Shown one piece after another: positions 1-8,625 of a stretch of DNA of 15,725 bases (the stretch's first letter is position 1; every line of letters starts with the position of its first letter). Source of the DNA: RGIG3009 sp045590855 (GTDB lineage Bacteria; Bacillota; Clostridia; Oscillospirales; Acutalibacteraceae); contig JAZNRV010000042.1 of NCBI GenBank assembly GCA_045590855.1, positions 1 through 15,725 on the forward strand, in the 5' to 3' direction. Position numbers and translations under genes: made by a program. The notes under the pieces are model-generated. The model had not been told where the DNA came from and made no database searches. It worked only from the letters and a program-made list of their open reading frames with translations.

Positions 1-1
1 C

Positions 2-1681
2 CCCGAAAACGAGGGTTTGCGCTTTTCTGCCGTTACCATTGAAGCAGGTGGTTTTCTGACGGTTGCTTGTGAAGACGAAACACTGGAAAGTACTCTCTTG
101 CAAGCACCGTTTGATATCAATCATTTTGGAGAAACGTTGTATTTATACACGCCAGACGACATTTTATGCGACCGCTTTGAAACAGGCAGCCAACGTCTTG
201 GCATCACCAGTGGCCGCGGCAGCACATTGGATAGCCGTTTGTATTTTGACACCCCCACTCCCTTAGCAGAAAACCTTGGCGGCTTGCAAGGATTTACCAC
301 TGCACCGACCATCAACCGCGTCGGCGGGTATGTAAAAAGCGGCACTACCGTCACGTTATCGGTACCCACCGACTGCCGTGTTTACTATTCCACGGACGGT
401 TCTGTACCCACTAACCGTTCCACACCCTACACGGCAGGCAGTACCATTACGTTATCCAAAACCACCGTATTACGTGCCGTGGCGTATCGCGACGGTTATC
501 TTCCCAGCGAAGTCAGCACTCAGACATTTTTGGTAACAACACCGCACGAATTGCCGGTAGTCAGTTTGTCCGCCGACAACGCTTCACTGTTTGGAGCGGG
601 CGGCATTGTGACCAATTACAACAGCGATTTGGAAACAACCATACATGCGGAATATTTCACCGACAAAGGCGTAAAAGAACTGGATTTTAACAGTTTAATA
701 AGTTTGTCGGGTGGACTGAACCGCTCGGCTGTGCAAAAGGCCTTTGCTTTAAAACTGCGTCAGGTTGCGGGAGTTACTTCGCTGTCTTATTCGTTTTTTG
801 CGGATACCAATGTAAGCGAATTTTCCGATTTGTTGTTGCGACCCTCCGGCTCGGACTGGAAAGACGCCAAGTTGCGGGACGAATTTTGTGCCACCGCTTT
901 GAAAAACACCGAGGGGCAACTCATTCAATCCGCCACACCGGTCGCCCTTTACATTAACGGTACGTATTGGGGACTATATTATCTTCGCGAAAGACGAAAT
1001 GAAGCGTTTGTATCTTCGTATACCGGCATCCCTGAGGAATATGTTCAAATTGCCAAGACCCCTTCGTTGTTTGAACACAATGTCAAACCCGACCCCGATA
1101 TGGATGCACTGATTAACTATGCCATGCGCAACGATTTGACACAAACGGAAGCGTATGAATACGTTCTTTCTCAAATCAATAAAGAATCGTTAATGCGCTA
1201 TTTTACCATTCAGACTTTTTTCGGCAATGGGGATATGATTAACAACATTGCCTGTTACCGTGACACGCGCGGCGGAAAATGGAATTGGATTATTTTTGAT
1301 ATGGATTGGGCGTGCACGGCGTATTACGCCAACCACAACTTTTTGGAACAGTTGTACCTCGGCACCGGCAAAAACACCTATCAAAACTACTATTATCCGT
1401 TGATGACAGCTTTGTTACAAAACGAAACGTTTCGTGCGGAATTTATTGAACAGTACGTACAGATGATGGATACCACCCTTTCGGCTCAGCGCTTGTTACC
1501 GTTTTTGGATACCTTGTCCGAGCGTATTCGTCCCGAAATCCCGCGACAAGCCACCCGCTTTGGTGCACCCTCCACGGCGCGTTTTGAACAACAAATTTCT
1601 TACATTCGCACCTTTGTAACCAATCGCAAGAACACCATGTTAAAGCAATTAGAAAAAACGTTTTCCGTAACTCTGAATTGA
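2..1681 (+). CDS. CotH kinase family protein with lamin-tail-like and chitobiase C-terminal-type domains (5' truncated by window)
   Basis: The frame is open from base 2, so the gene starts upstream and its signal peptide is not visible. Three regions can be read in order. About bases 2-280 resemble the end of a lamin-tail domain, with an AGGFLTV strand, a GETLYLY strand and a closing TPTPLAEN. About bases 325-530 form a CHB_HEX_C-type beta domain, with VYYSTDGSVPT and VLRAVAYRDGYLPS. About bases 555-1650 form a CotH kinase fold, with GLYYLRERRNE, an NGDMINNIACYR segment and the acidic FDMDWA motif near base 1295. CotH proteins are atypical protein kinases; B. subtilis CotH acts in the spore coat. 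In gut Clostridia this lamin-tail/CHB/CotH mix is usually secreted or surface-bound, so an extracellular role is more likely than a coat role (inference). It lies 33 nt upstream of addB with no terminator between, so readthrough is possible. The family call is firm; the substrate is unknown. Confidence 0.85.
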   Translation, partial: PENEGLRFSAVTIEAGGFLTVACEDETLESTLLQAPFDINHFGETLYLYTPDDILCDRFETGSQRLGITSGRGSTLDSRLYFDTPTPLAENLGGLQGFTTAPTINRVGGYVKSGTTVTLSVPTDCRVYYSTDGSVPTNRSTPYTAGSTITLSKTTVLRAVAYRDGYLPSEVSTQTFLVTTPHELPVVSLSADNASLFGAGGIVTNYNSDLETTIHAEYFTDKGVKELDFNSLISLSGGLNRSAVQKAFALKLRQVAGVTSLSYSFFADTNVSEFSDLLLRPSGSDWKDAKLRDEFCATALKNTEGQLIQSATPVALYINGTYWGLYYLRERRNEAFVSSYTGIPEEYVQIAKTPSLFEHNVKPDPDMDALINYAMRNDLTQTEAYEYVLSQINKESLMRYFTIQTFFGNGDMINNIACYRDTRGGKWNWIIFDMDWACTAYYANHNFLEQLYLGTGKNTYQNYYYPLMTALLQNETFRAEFIEQYVQMMDTTLSAQRLLPFLDTLSERIRPEIPRQATRFGAPSTARFEQQISYIRTFVTNRKNTMLKQLEKTFSVTLN

Positions 1682-1698
1682 TATCAACAGAACTTTTG

Positions 1699-1707
1699 AA
1701 AGGAGGT
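1699..1707 (+). promoter_or_regulatory. Strong ribosome binding site fixing the TTG start of addB
   Basis: AAAGGAGGT matches the 16S anti-Shine-Dalgarno end base for base and sits 7 nt before the TTG at 1715. The protein read from that TTG begins directly with the beta strand and Walker A loop expected at the AddB N-terminus, so the non-ATG start is well supported. Confidence 0.85.
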
Positions 1708-1714
1708 ATCCGTT

Positions 1715-4700
1715 TTGCTGCAACTGTTTTTGGGACGTTCCGGCACCGGCAAAACAAAAGCATTGTATACGGAGATGCATCGTCTTGCCGACGAGAGTAC
1801 GGCACCGATTTTTTTGCTCATACCCGAACAAGCCTCGTTTGAAAATGAGCGTCGGTTGCTTGAAGAGTTTGGTCCCGTTCTTTCCCAGCGCGTACAAGTC
1901 CTCAGTTTCACCCGCTTGGCAGAAATCGTTTTTCGCCACATCGGCGGACTCGCGGGCAAAACCATGGATACCACCTTGTCATTATTACTCATGAATCAGG
2001 CGCTGTATACGCTGTCCGATTCCCTGACCGTTTACCGCCGTTCAGCCGACAGCGCCGATTATTTAAAAGAGTTGCTGTCGTTTTTGGCAGAATGTAAGCA
2101 AAACGCACTTCCCCCCCACCTGTTGGAAGAAACCGCACATTCGTTGGCGGATGGCACTTTGCGCACCAAACTGCAAGAGACCGCCGCCATTTTCACCGCT
2201 TATGAAGCCTTGGCGGCGCAGTCACAGTTGACCGACCCGTTGGATACGTTGACCATACTGGCACGTCGTTTACCGGAATGTTCTTTATTTGATGGCGCTT
2301 ATATATTTGTGGATTCTTTTGTCGGCTTTACACAGCAAGAAATGGCTGTTTTGGAACAGCTGCTTGTCCGCGCCGCGGATGTAACGGTTGCTTTGTGTAC
2401 CGACCAACTCTCCGACTCAAACGAAATGGGGATTTTTGCCGAAGGCACCCACACCGCCATTCGTTTGCGGGAAGCGGCATACCGACACCATGTCCCTGTT
2501 AAAAAACCGCGCGTGTTTACCGAAAACAAGCGCACGGCATCGCCCGGATTACAAACACTGGAAGCGGGGTGCTATGCTCCTGCTCCCGCCATATTGGAAG
2601 AAACAACTAACGACGTTAGCATAACGCCGTGTGCTGACCGTAGCGAGGAATGTCGCTATGCCGCACGGCAAATCCGTCGGTTACTGCGCGAAAACGGCGG
2701 TTTTTGCCGTGATTTTACCGTGGTGGCACGTAACAGCAACGATTATAAAGATTTGTTGCAATCCGCTTTACAGCAAGAAGGGCTTTCTTGCATTATGGAT
2801 ATGCGAGAACCGGTACTTACCCAACCATTGATTGTGCTGATAGAATCGGCTTTGTCTGTTGTTCGCAACGGCTTTAACAGTGACGACGTACTACGGCTTG
2901 TAAAAACCGGTTTGCTCGGCTTTTCCACCGCCTCTTCGTCATTGCTGGAAAATTACGTTTTTATTTGGAATATCCGCGGCAAGCAATGGAAACAACCGTT
3001 TGAAAATCATCCCGACGGATTGACCGCCGTTGCCGACGATAACAGTCTCCGCCGTTTGGCCTATTTGAACACGCTGCGCCACCGTTTGATAGCCCCGTTA
3101 TGCCGTTTTGGAGCACGTTTGGAAAACCTAAGTGACGGTTGCGAGTTCGCCAAAGCTGTTTGGCAACTGCTAAGCGAATGGCACGTGCCGCGTATGGTTC
3201 GTTTTCAAGCAGCACGTTTATCCCAAAGCGGTGAACACGTACTGGCCGACAACCAAGCACGATTATGGGACTACGTTGTCGCATTGTTGGATAAATTCGC
3301 CTTTGCTTTAACCGAAAAGAATTTGTCACTCGGCAGACTTTCGGATTTGTTTCATTTGGCAGTTTCCTCTGACGATTTGGGCAATATTCCCGCTGTTTTG
3401 GATGGAGTCATTTTTGGTGCGGCCGACCGTATTCGGTATACCGCGCCAAAAACGGTAATTGTTTTGGGTGCCAACGAAGGTGTTTTTCCCGCCTATCCGC
3501 CAAGCGGCGGTATTATCACCGACCACGAACGCCGTTTGCTGAAAGCGGCAGGTCTTCCTCTTTTGAACGATGCGGATTTCCGCGTGATGGAAGAACGCTT
3601 TTTTGCGTATTCTGCCGTCACAGCACCCTCACAGCGGTTAATCGTCACCTATGCCCAAAAAATAGGGAACGAGGCTCAACAACCCTCGTCGTTGGTAGAA
3701 ACGATTCGTCGTTCGCTCCCCCATTGCCGTGTGGACACACCGCAAAACGGCGTTTGTGAATCCCCCTACGATGCTTTTTATCATTTGACCACCCTTTGGA
3801 ACGAAAACACGGCCACCGCTGCTGCTTACCGTTCCGTTTTCAGCGGATTACCCGACTATGAAGAACAAATAAAACTAATGCATGATGCGGAAAAAGATTT
3901 TTCGTTTCAAAAGCCGACAGTTGCCCGCCAATTATTTGGTGAAAATTTGCGACTTTCACCCAGTCAGGTGGAGGTCTTTCATCGGTGCGCTTTTTCGTAT
4001 TTTTGTCAATACGGATTGCGTGCCAAACCGCGTAAACCCGCCGAACTCAACGCCGCGGTTGCGGGCACGTTGGTACACTACGTCATGCAAGAGTTACTGC
4101 CCTCATACGTCAAAAATGGCATCGATACTTGTACGGAAGACGCCGTCAAAACCGATGCCGAAAAAATTGTAGCGCAGTACGTTGAACAGTATTTGAGCGG
4201 TAGTGCCGAAAAAGACAGTCGTTTTGAAAATTTACTGCTGCAACTGACTTCCCTTTGTGCACAACTGCTTTGGCGCGTGGTGTGCGAATTCAAACAAAGC
4301 CGCTTTGTGCCGGTGGATTTTGAGTTGCCGATTGGCCGTTATGACGAAAACGGTAACGGCATTCCCCCGTGGGTCATTCAAACACCCGACGGAACGTCGG
4401 TGCAAGTACAAGGTGTGGTAGACCGCGTGGACACTTTTGAAAAAGACGGTCAAACCTACGTGCGCATTGTGGACTATAAAACCGGTAATAAAGTGTTTGA
4501 CATGGCAGAAATCACGGCAGGCATCAACATGCAAATGCTGATTTATTTGTTCTCGATTTGCCAAAACGGACAAGCCCGTTACCACACTCCCGTTCCCGCG
4601 GGTGTGTTATATTTACCTGCTAAATTACCCGTAATTCGTATGGAACGTAACACGGAATCCTCCGATATGCAGCGCGAACGGTTAAAAACCATGAAAATGA

Positions 4701-5059
4701 ACGGCCTTTTGCTGGCAGATTCCGATGTGCTTAAAGCCATGGAAAAAGATAACGACGGTGTGTTTATTCCCGCAAGCGTAACAAGCAGCGGTGCGTTATC
4801 CAAAACATCTTCTGTAGCAACTGCCGAACAATTTGCTTGGATTGAGAGGCATATTCAAAAGGTGCTTTCACAAATGGCAAGTCGTTTACACCAAGGCGAA
4901 ATCGGCGCTGTACCGCTTAGCGGTTTAACAGACAGTTGCCGTTATTGTGAATATCACGATATTTGCGGTCACGAATCGGAAGACGCCTCCCGTGAACTCG
5001 CCAAAAAAAGTTTGCAGGAAGCGCTTTCGGATTTACAACCGGAACCAAAGGAGGAATAG
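1715..5059 (+). CDS. addB: ATP-dependent helicase/deoxyribonuclease subunit B (AddB/RexB type)
   Basis: AddB pairs with AddA to unwind and resect double-strand DNA ends in the cytoplasm, supplying 3' tails for RecA; in studied AddAB enzymes the AddB subunit carries Chi recognition and cuts the 5' strand. The protein is 1114 aa, close to the roughly 1160 aa of the B. subtilis homologue. A Walker A loop GRSGTGKT occupies residues 7-14. The C-terminal RecB-like nuclease has a GVVDRVD segment and the VDYKTG motif, with D920 and K922 as the expected catalytic pair. Four iron-sulfur cysteines are visible: C758, then C1075, C1078 and C1084, with the CX2CX5C spacing known for AddB. The start is TTG. 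The addA ribosome binding site lies within its last codons, showing tight coupling. Confidence 0.96.
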   Translation: MLQLFLGRSGTGKTKALYTEMHRLADESTAPIFLLIPEQASFENERRLLEEFGPVLSQRVQVLSFTRLAEIVFRHIGGLAGKTMDTTLSLLLMNQALYTLSDSLTVYRRSADSADYLKELLSFLAECKQNALPPHLLEETAHSLADGTLRTKLQETAAIFTAYEALAAQSQLTDPLDTLTILARRLPECSLFDGAYIFVDSFVGFTQQEMAVLEQLLVRAADVTVALCTDQLSDSNEMGIFAEGTHTAIRLREAAYRHHVPVKKPRVFTENKRTASPGLQTLEAGCYAPAPAILEETTNDVSITPCADRSEECRYAARQIRRLLRENGGFCRDFTVVARNSNDYKDLLQSALQQEGLSCIMDMREPVLTQPLIVLIESALSVVRNGFNSDDVLRLVKTGLLGFSTASSSLLENYVFIWNIRGKQWKQPFENHPDGLTAVADDNSLRRLAYLNTLRHRLIAPLCRFGARLENLSDGCEFAKAVWQLLSEWHVPRMVRFQAARLSQSGEHVLADNQARLWDYVVALLDKFAFALTEKNLSLGRLSDLFHLAVSSDDLGNIPAVLDGVIFGAADRIRYTAPKTVIVLGANEGVFPAYPPSGGIITDHERRLLKAAGLPLLNDADFRVMEERFFAYSAVTAPSQRLIVTYAQKIGNEAQQPSSLVETIRRSLPHCRVDTPQNGVCESPYDAFYHLTTLWNENTATAAAYRSVFSGLPDYEEQIKLMHDAEKDFSFQKPTVARQLFGENLRLSPSQVEVFHRCAFSYFCQYGLRAKPRKPAELNAAVAGTLVHYVMQELLPSYVKNGIDTCTEDAVKTDAEKIVAQYVEQYLSGSAEKDSRFENLLLQLTSLCAQLLWRVVCEFKQSRFVPVDFELPIGRYDENGNGIPPWVIQTPDGTSVQVQGVVDRVDTFEKDGQTYVRIVDYKTGNKVFDMAEITAGINMQMLIYLFSICQNGQARYHTPVPAGVLYLPAKLPVIRMERNTESSDMQRERLKTMKMNGLLLADSDVLKAMEKDNDGVFIPASVTSSGALSKTSSVATAEQFAWIERHIQKVLSQMASRLHQGEIGAVPLSGLTDSCRYCEYHDICGHESEDASRELAKKSLQEALSDLQPEPKEE

Positions 5060-5063
5060 TGCC

Positions 5064-8000
5064 ATGTCAGATAAAAAGTGGACACCACAGCAACGGCACT
5101 GTATTGAAGCGCACGGCGGGACGTTGTTGGTTTCTGCCGCCGCCGGTTCCGGAAAAACCTCCGTGTTAATTGAACGCATTGCCGCGCGCGTGACCGATGA
5201 CAAACACCCCGTGGATATTGACAAATTGTTGGTGGTTACCTTTACCAAAGCCGCCGCTGCCGAAATGAAACAGCGTCTTTCGCTGAAATTCAGCGAACTG
5301 TTGGCACAGCGCCCTGCCGATTTGCGGTTGCAGCACCAACAAATTTTGTTGCCACACGCTTCCATTTGTACGGTAGACAGTTTTTGTTCTTCCTTGATAC
5401 GTGACAATTTTCATCAACTGGGAATTTCTCCGCAATTCAAAGTGGCGGAACAACAACCGCTGTTATTGTTGCGCAAACAATCGTTGACCGAAGCGCTAAA
5501 CGAGTTTTATAAGGAAAAACATCCCGATTTTCTGGAACTCACCGCCATGCTGACCAACGGCAAAAACGACAGCAAGCTCACCGCAACGGTGGAGAAGATT
5601 TACGATTTTATTCAGTCTCATCCATCCCCCGATGACTGGTTAAACCAAACCGCCGCGCTGTATGACACCACGGCACCGCTGTTCGACACCGTTTGGGGAG
5701 AAAAGATATACCATCAAGCCAAATCTTCTCTTGTCAAAGCAAGCACGCTGTACCAAAAAGCAATGGCGATTGCACAAAGTGAAACTGACTTGGCAGAAAA
5801 ACACTACCCCGCCATTGCGGCAGATTACGCCGCTGTTTTGCGGTTGTCTGAATGTTTGGAAGAAAAAAATTGGGATTCCTTTTTTGCGTTACTTTCCGCC
5901 TTTTCTTCCACGTCGCTTTCACCGGTGCGAAAATGTCAAAACGAAGCCGCCAAAAAACAAGCTGCCGCGTTGCGCGGCAGCGCGGCGGATTGTATCAAAA
6001 CCTTACAAACACTTGCTTGCGGCACCGAAGAACTTTGCCGACAGGATATTCAAACCACCAAACGTTTGGTGCAAACGCTGTATCGCATCGTGCGCCGTTT
6101 TTCTGCCATTTATGGGGAGAAAAAGCAGCAGCAAAATTTGATGGATTTTAGTGACATTGAGCATTATGCTTTGCAACTGCTTACCACGCAAGACGAAAAC
6201 GGCAACCGCATTCCCACCGCCATTGCCAAAGAGCTGTCCTCGCAGTACGAAGAAATTTTGGTGGACGAATATCAAGACACCAACGCCGTACAAGATGCGC
6301 TGTTTTCGGCATTATCGCGCGACGAAACAAACTTGTTTTTCGTTGGTGACGTCAAACAAAGCATTTACGGTTTCCGCCAAGCCATGCCGGAACTGTTTGT
6401 GGGGCGCCGCGACCGCTATGCACCTTTTGAGGGGAATAATTACCCCGCCACCATCACATTGGGGAACAATTTCCGCAGCCGCCGCGAAGTGACCGATGCA
6501 GTCAACTGCGTATTTCGTCAATTGTGGGGCGAATCCATCGGCGGTATTCAATATAACGAAAACGAAGCGTTGATTCCCACCGCCTCGTATCCCGAATCGG
6601 AAGATTTTGCGCCGGAACTCTTACTGGCAGACAGTACCCAATACCCCGATACCGATAAAGATACGCTGGAAGCCGCCATCATCGCCGACCGCATTTCGCA
6701 AATGGTGGGTACGCTTTCCATCACGCTCAAAGACGGAACAAGGCGCCCGCTGCAATACGGGGATTGCTGCATTTTACTGCGCAATCGCGCTTCGCATGCC
6801 GCCACGTACCGCACCGTGTTGGAAAACCGCGGTATCTCCGCCGTATCCGAGGCGGAAACCGGCTTTTTCGGCACAGCCGAAATTTGTTTGGCACTTTCAC
6901 TGCTGCGGTGTATTGATAACCCGTTGCAAGATATTCCGCTGACCGCCGTGTTACTGTCGGCACTGTTTTCGTTCACACCGGATGATTTGGCAACCATCCG
7001 CTTGCACCGCAAAGATTGTGCGTTGTATACCGCCCTTTTGGCAGCGCGTCAAAGTGACGATACCGTACTGGCTCAAAAATGCGGTGCGTTTTTGCAAACG
7101 CTTACGCGCTATCGTACATTGGCAACCACGTTGTCGGTCGACCGTTTGGTGCAAAGACTGTACGAAGATTTTTCCTTGCCGGAGTTATACGGGGCGCGCA
7201 AACAAGGGCGGCGCCGCCGCGAAAATCTGCGACTGCTGCACGAACAGTGCGCCCGCTTTGAGCAAAACGGTTTTCGCGGTTTGTCGGCGTTTGTGCGGTA
7301 TGTTGACAGATTACAAGTCGGTGGGGCGGATTTGCCCGCCGCCTCCTTGAACGCAGGGGCGGAAAATGCCGTTTCCATCATTAGTATTCACGGCTCCAAG
7401 GGGTTGGAATTTCCCGTTGTGTTTTTGGCGGGTCTGCGCCAATCCTTTAACCAAAAAAGTTTGCAGGAAGATTTGCTTTTGCACCCCACTTTGGGCGCCG
7501 GTATCAAACGGCGCGATGCCAAAACCTTCAACGTCTACAAAACCATATCCCATCAAGGCGTATCGCTCGCATTACGCAACCACGAACGAGCAGAAGAACT
7601 GCGCGTTCTGTACGTGGCAATGACACGCGCCAAAGAAAAATTATGTTTGGTGTTTGTGGACGACCATTTGCAAAAGAAAATGCAACGCTTTTGCGAAACA
7701 CTGGATTTTCAGGCCGCGATGTCGTCCGACACGGTACTTGGTGCCTCTTCTATGGGGCAATGGTTGCTTTGCTCATTGCTTCGTCTGCCCCGTGCCACGG
7801 CATTACGTGAAACTTTTGGATTGGATAATGTTCCACTCATTGACGATACCACCGTGTGGGATATTCGCCTCCCCCTACCGCTATTGGAAGAATCGGCAAC
7901 TGCCGAAAATGAAATTGCAGCGGTTGCCCCCGACGAGGAATTGGTACGTCAAATCCGTGAGAATATGGCCTACACCTATCCGCACGAAGCACTCACCCAC

Positions 8001-8588
8001 TCCCCCGCCAAAGTCGCGGCATCGGAACTGGCTCGTCAAACAACCAACAATCCGTTTGTCGCTACCGCTCGTCCGAAATTTATGAGCGGTTTTGGGCTGA
8101 CCCCCGCCGAGCGCGGCACAGCCATGCACGCATTCATGCAGTTTGCGGAGTATACCGCCGCCGCCGCTTCACTCACGGATGAGGTGGAGCGTTTAACCGC
8201 CTTGGCGTTTCTTTCCAAAGAACAAGCCGAGTCGCTGGATAAGGCGCGTTTGCGCGCATTTTTTGAAAGTGACCTCTACGAAAGAATGAGTCGAGCATCG
8301 CGCTGCTTGCGGGAATACCATTTCACTTTTAGGCAACCGACCGATACCGAATACCTGAAAGCCTCCGCCGTTGTGCAAGGCATTGCCGACTGCGTGTTTG
8401 AAGAAGAAGATGGCTTGGTGGTGGTCGATTACAAAACCGACCATGTAAAAACTGCCGAAACACTGGTGGAACGCTATGCCGCGCAACTAAACATTTACCG
8501 CGAGGCGCTGCAAACCATTTTTCAAAAACCCGTCAAAGAATGTTTGCTATACTCCTTTTCACTAAATACCACTGTCCGTGTTGAATAG
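5064..8588 (+). CDS. addA: ATP-dependent helicase/nuclease subunit A (AddA)
   Basis: AddA is the UvrD-like 3'-5' helicase and second nuclease of the AddAB complex. I start it at ATG 5064, because AAAGGAGG at 5047-5054 precedes it by 9 nt; the frame is open further upstream only through addB. The 1174-aa product has all superfamily 1 motifs: Walker A AAAGSGKT at residues 25-32, motif II VDEYQDTN with D401 and E402, motif III GDVKQSIYGFRQA from residue 428, motif V HGSKGLEFPVVF, and motif VI LYVAMTRAKEKL. A C-terminal RecB nuclease follows with VVVDYKTDH, D1122 and K1124. Both the helicase and nuclease therefore look active. It starts 4 nt after addB and ends inside a long hairpin shared with the convergent gerC-like gene. 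Confidence 0.97.
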   Translation: MSDKKWTPQQRHCIEAHGGTLLVSAAAGSGKTSVLIERIAARVTDDKHPVDIDKLLVVTFTKAAAAEMKQRLSLKFSELLAQRPADLRLQHQQILLPHASICTVDSFCSSLIRDNFHQLGISPQFKVAEQQPLLLLRKQSLTEALNEFYKEKHPDFLELTAMLTNGKNDSKLTATVEKIYDFIQSHPSPDDWLNQTAALYDTTAPLFDTVWGEKIYHQAKSSLVKASTLYQKAMAIAQSETDLAEKHYPAIAADYAAVLRLSECLEEKNWDSFFALLSAFSSTSLSPVRKCQNEAAKKQAAALRGSAADCIKTLQTLACGTEELCRQDIQTTKRLVQTLYRIVRRFSAIYGEKKQQQNLMDFSDIEHYALQLLTTQDENGNRIPTAIAKELSSQYEEILVDEYQDTNAVQDALFSALSRDETNLFFVGDVKQSIYGFRQAMPELFVGRRDRYAPFEGNNYPATITLGNNFRSRREVTDAVNCVFRQLWGESIGGIQYNENEALIPTASYPESEDFAPELLLADSTQYPDTDKDTLEAAIIADRISQMVGTLSITLKDGTRRPLQYGDCCILLRNRASHAATYRTVLENRGISAVSEAETGFFGTAEICLALSLLRCIDNPLQDIPLTAVLLSALFSFTPDDLATIRLHRKDCALYTALLAARQSDDTVLAQKCGAFLQTLTRYRTLATTLSVDRLVQRLYEDFSLPELYGARKQGRRRRENLRLLHEQCARFEQNGFRGLSAFVRYVDRLQVGGADLPAASLNAGAENAVSIISIHGSKGLEFPVVFLAGLRQSFNQKSLQEDLLLHPTLGAGIKRRDAKTFNVYKTISHQGVSLALRNHERAEELRVLYVAMTRAKEKLCLVFVDDHLQKKMQRFCETLDFQAAMSSDTVLGASSMGQWLLCSLLRLPRATALRETFGLDNVPLIDDTTVWDIRLPLPLLEESATAENEIAAVAPDEELVRQIRENMAYTYPHEALTHSPAKVAASELARQTTNNPFVATARPKFMSGFGLTPAERGTAMHAFMQFAEYTAAAASLTDEVERLTALAFLSKEQAESLDKARLRAFFESDLYERMSRASRCLREYHFTFRQPTDTEYLKASAVVQGIADCVFEEEDGLVVVDYKTDHVKTAETLVERYAAQLNIYREALQTIFQKPVKECLLYSFSLNTTVRVE

Positions 8589-8625
8589 AAGAAGCACTCG
8601 GCGAAAGCCGAGTGCTTCTTCTATT
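8584..8625. terminator. Bidirectional hairpin terminator between convergent addA and gerC-like genes
   Basis: A perfect 19-bp inverted repeat (arms 8584-8602 and 8607-8625) encloses a GAAA loop, a GNRA tetraloop in the plus-strand RNA. The left arm contains the addA stop TAG (8586-8588) and the right arm holds two of the three bases of the gerC-like stop (8624-8626). No long run of T follows on either strand; only the outer part of each 3' arm is U-rich (TTCTTCTAT). It is thus a slightly atypical intrinsic terminator, but its position between tail-to-tail genes makes two-way termination the natural reading. Confidence 0.78.

Noticed and set aside
2111..2117. C7 homopolymer in addB as a phase-variation site
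   Set aside because: A run of seven C is modest, addB is a housekeeping gene, and nothing around it suggests phase-variable control.
4947..5063. Upstream extension of AddA overlapping the addB 3' end
   Set aside because: These 39 codons are the shadow of addB. ATG 5064 has a strong ribosome binding site and matches the family N-terminus.
5662..6141. A 159-codon open frame on the plus strand inside addA
   Set aside because: It lies wholly within the helicase region of addA, which has intact motifs in its own frame. The translation is rich in Lys, Pro and Arg with no recognisable family, and there is no good ribosome binding site.
6548..7012. A 154-codon open frame on the minus strand inside addA
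   Set aside because: It is antisense to conserved addA sequence, its composition is Ser-rich and low in domain character, and it has no promoter or ribosome binding site.
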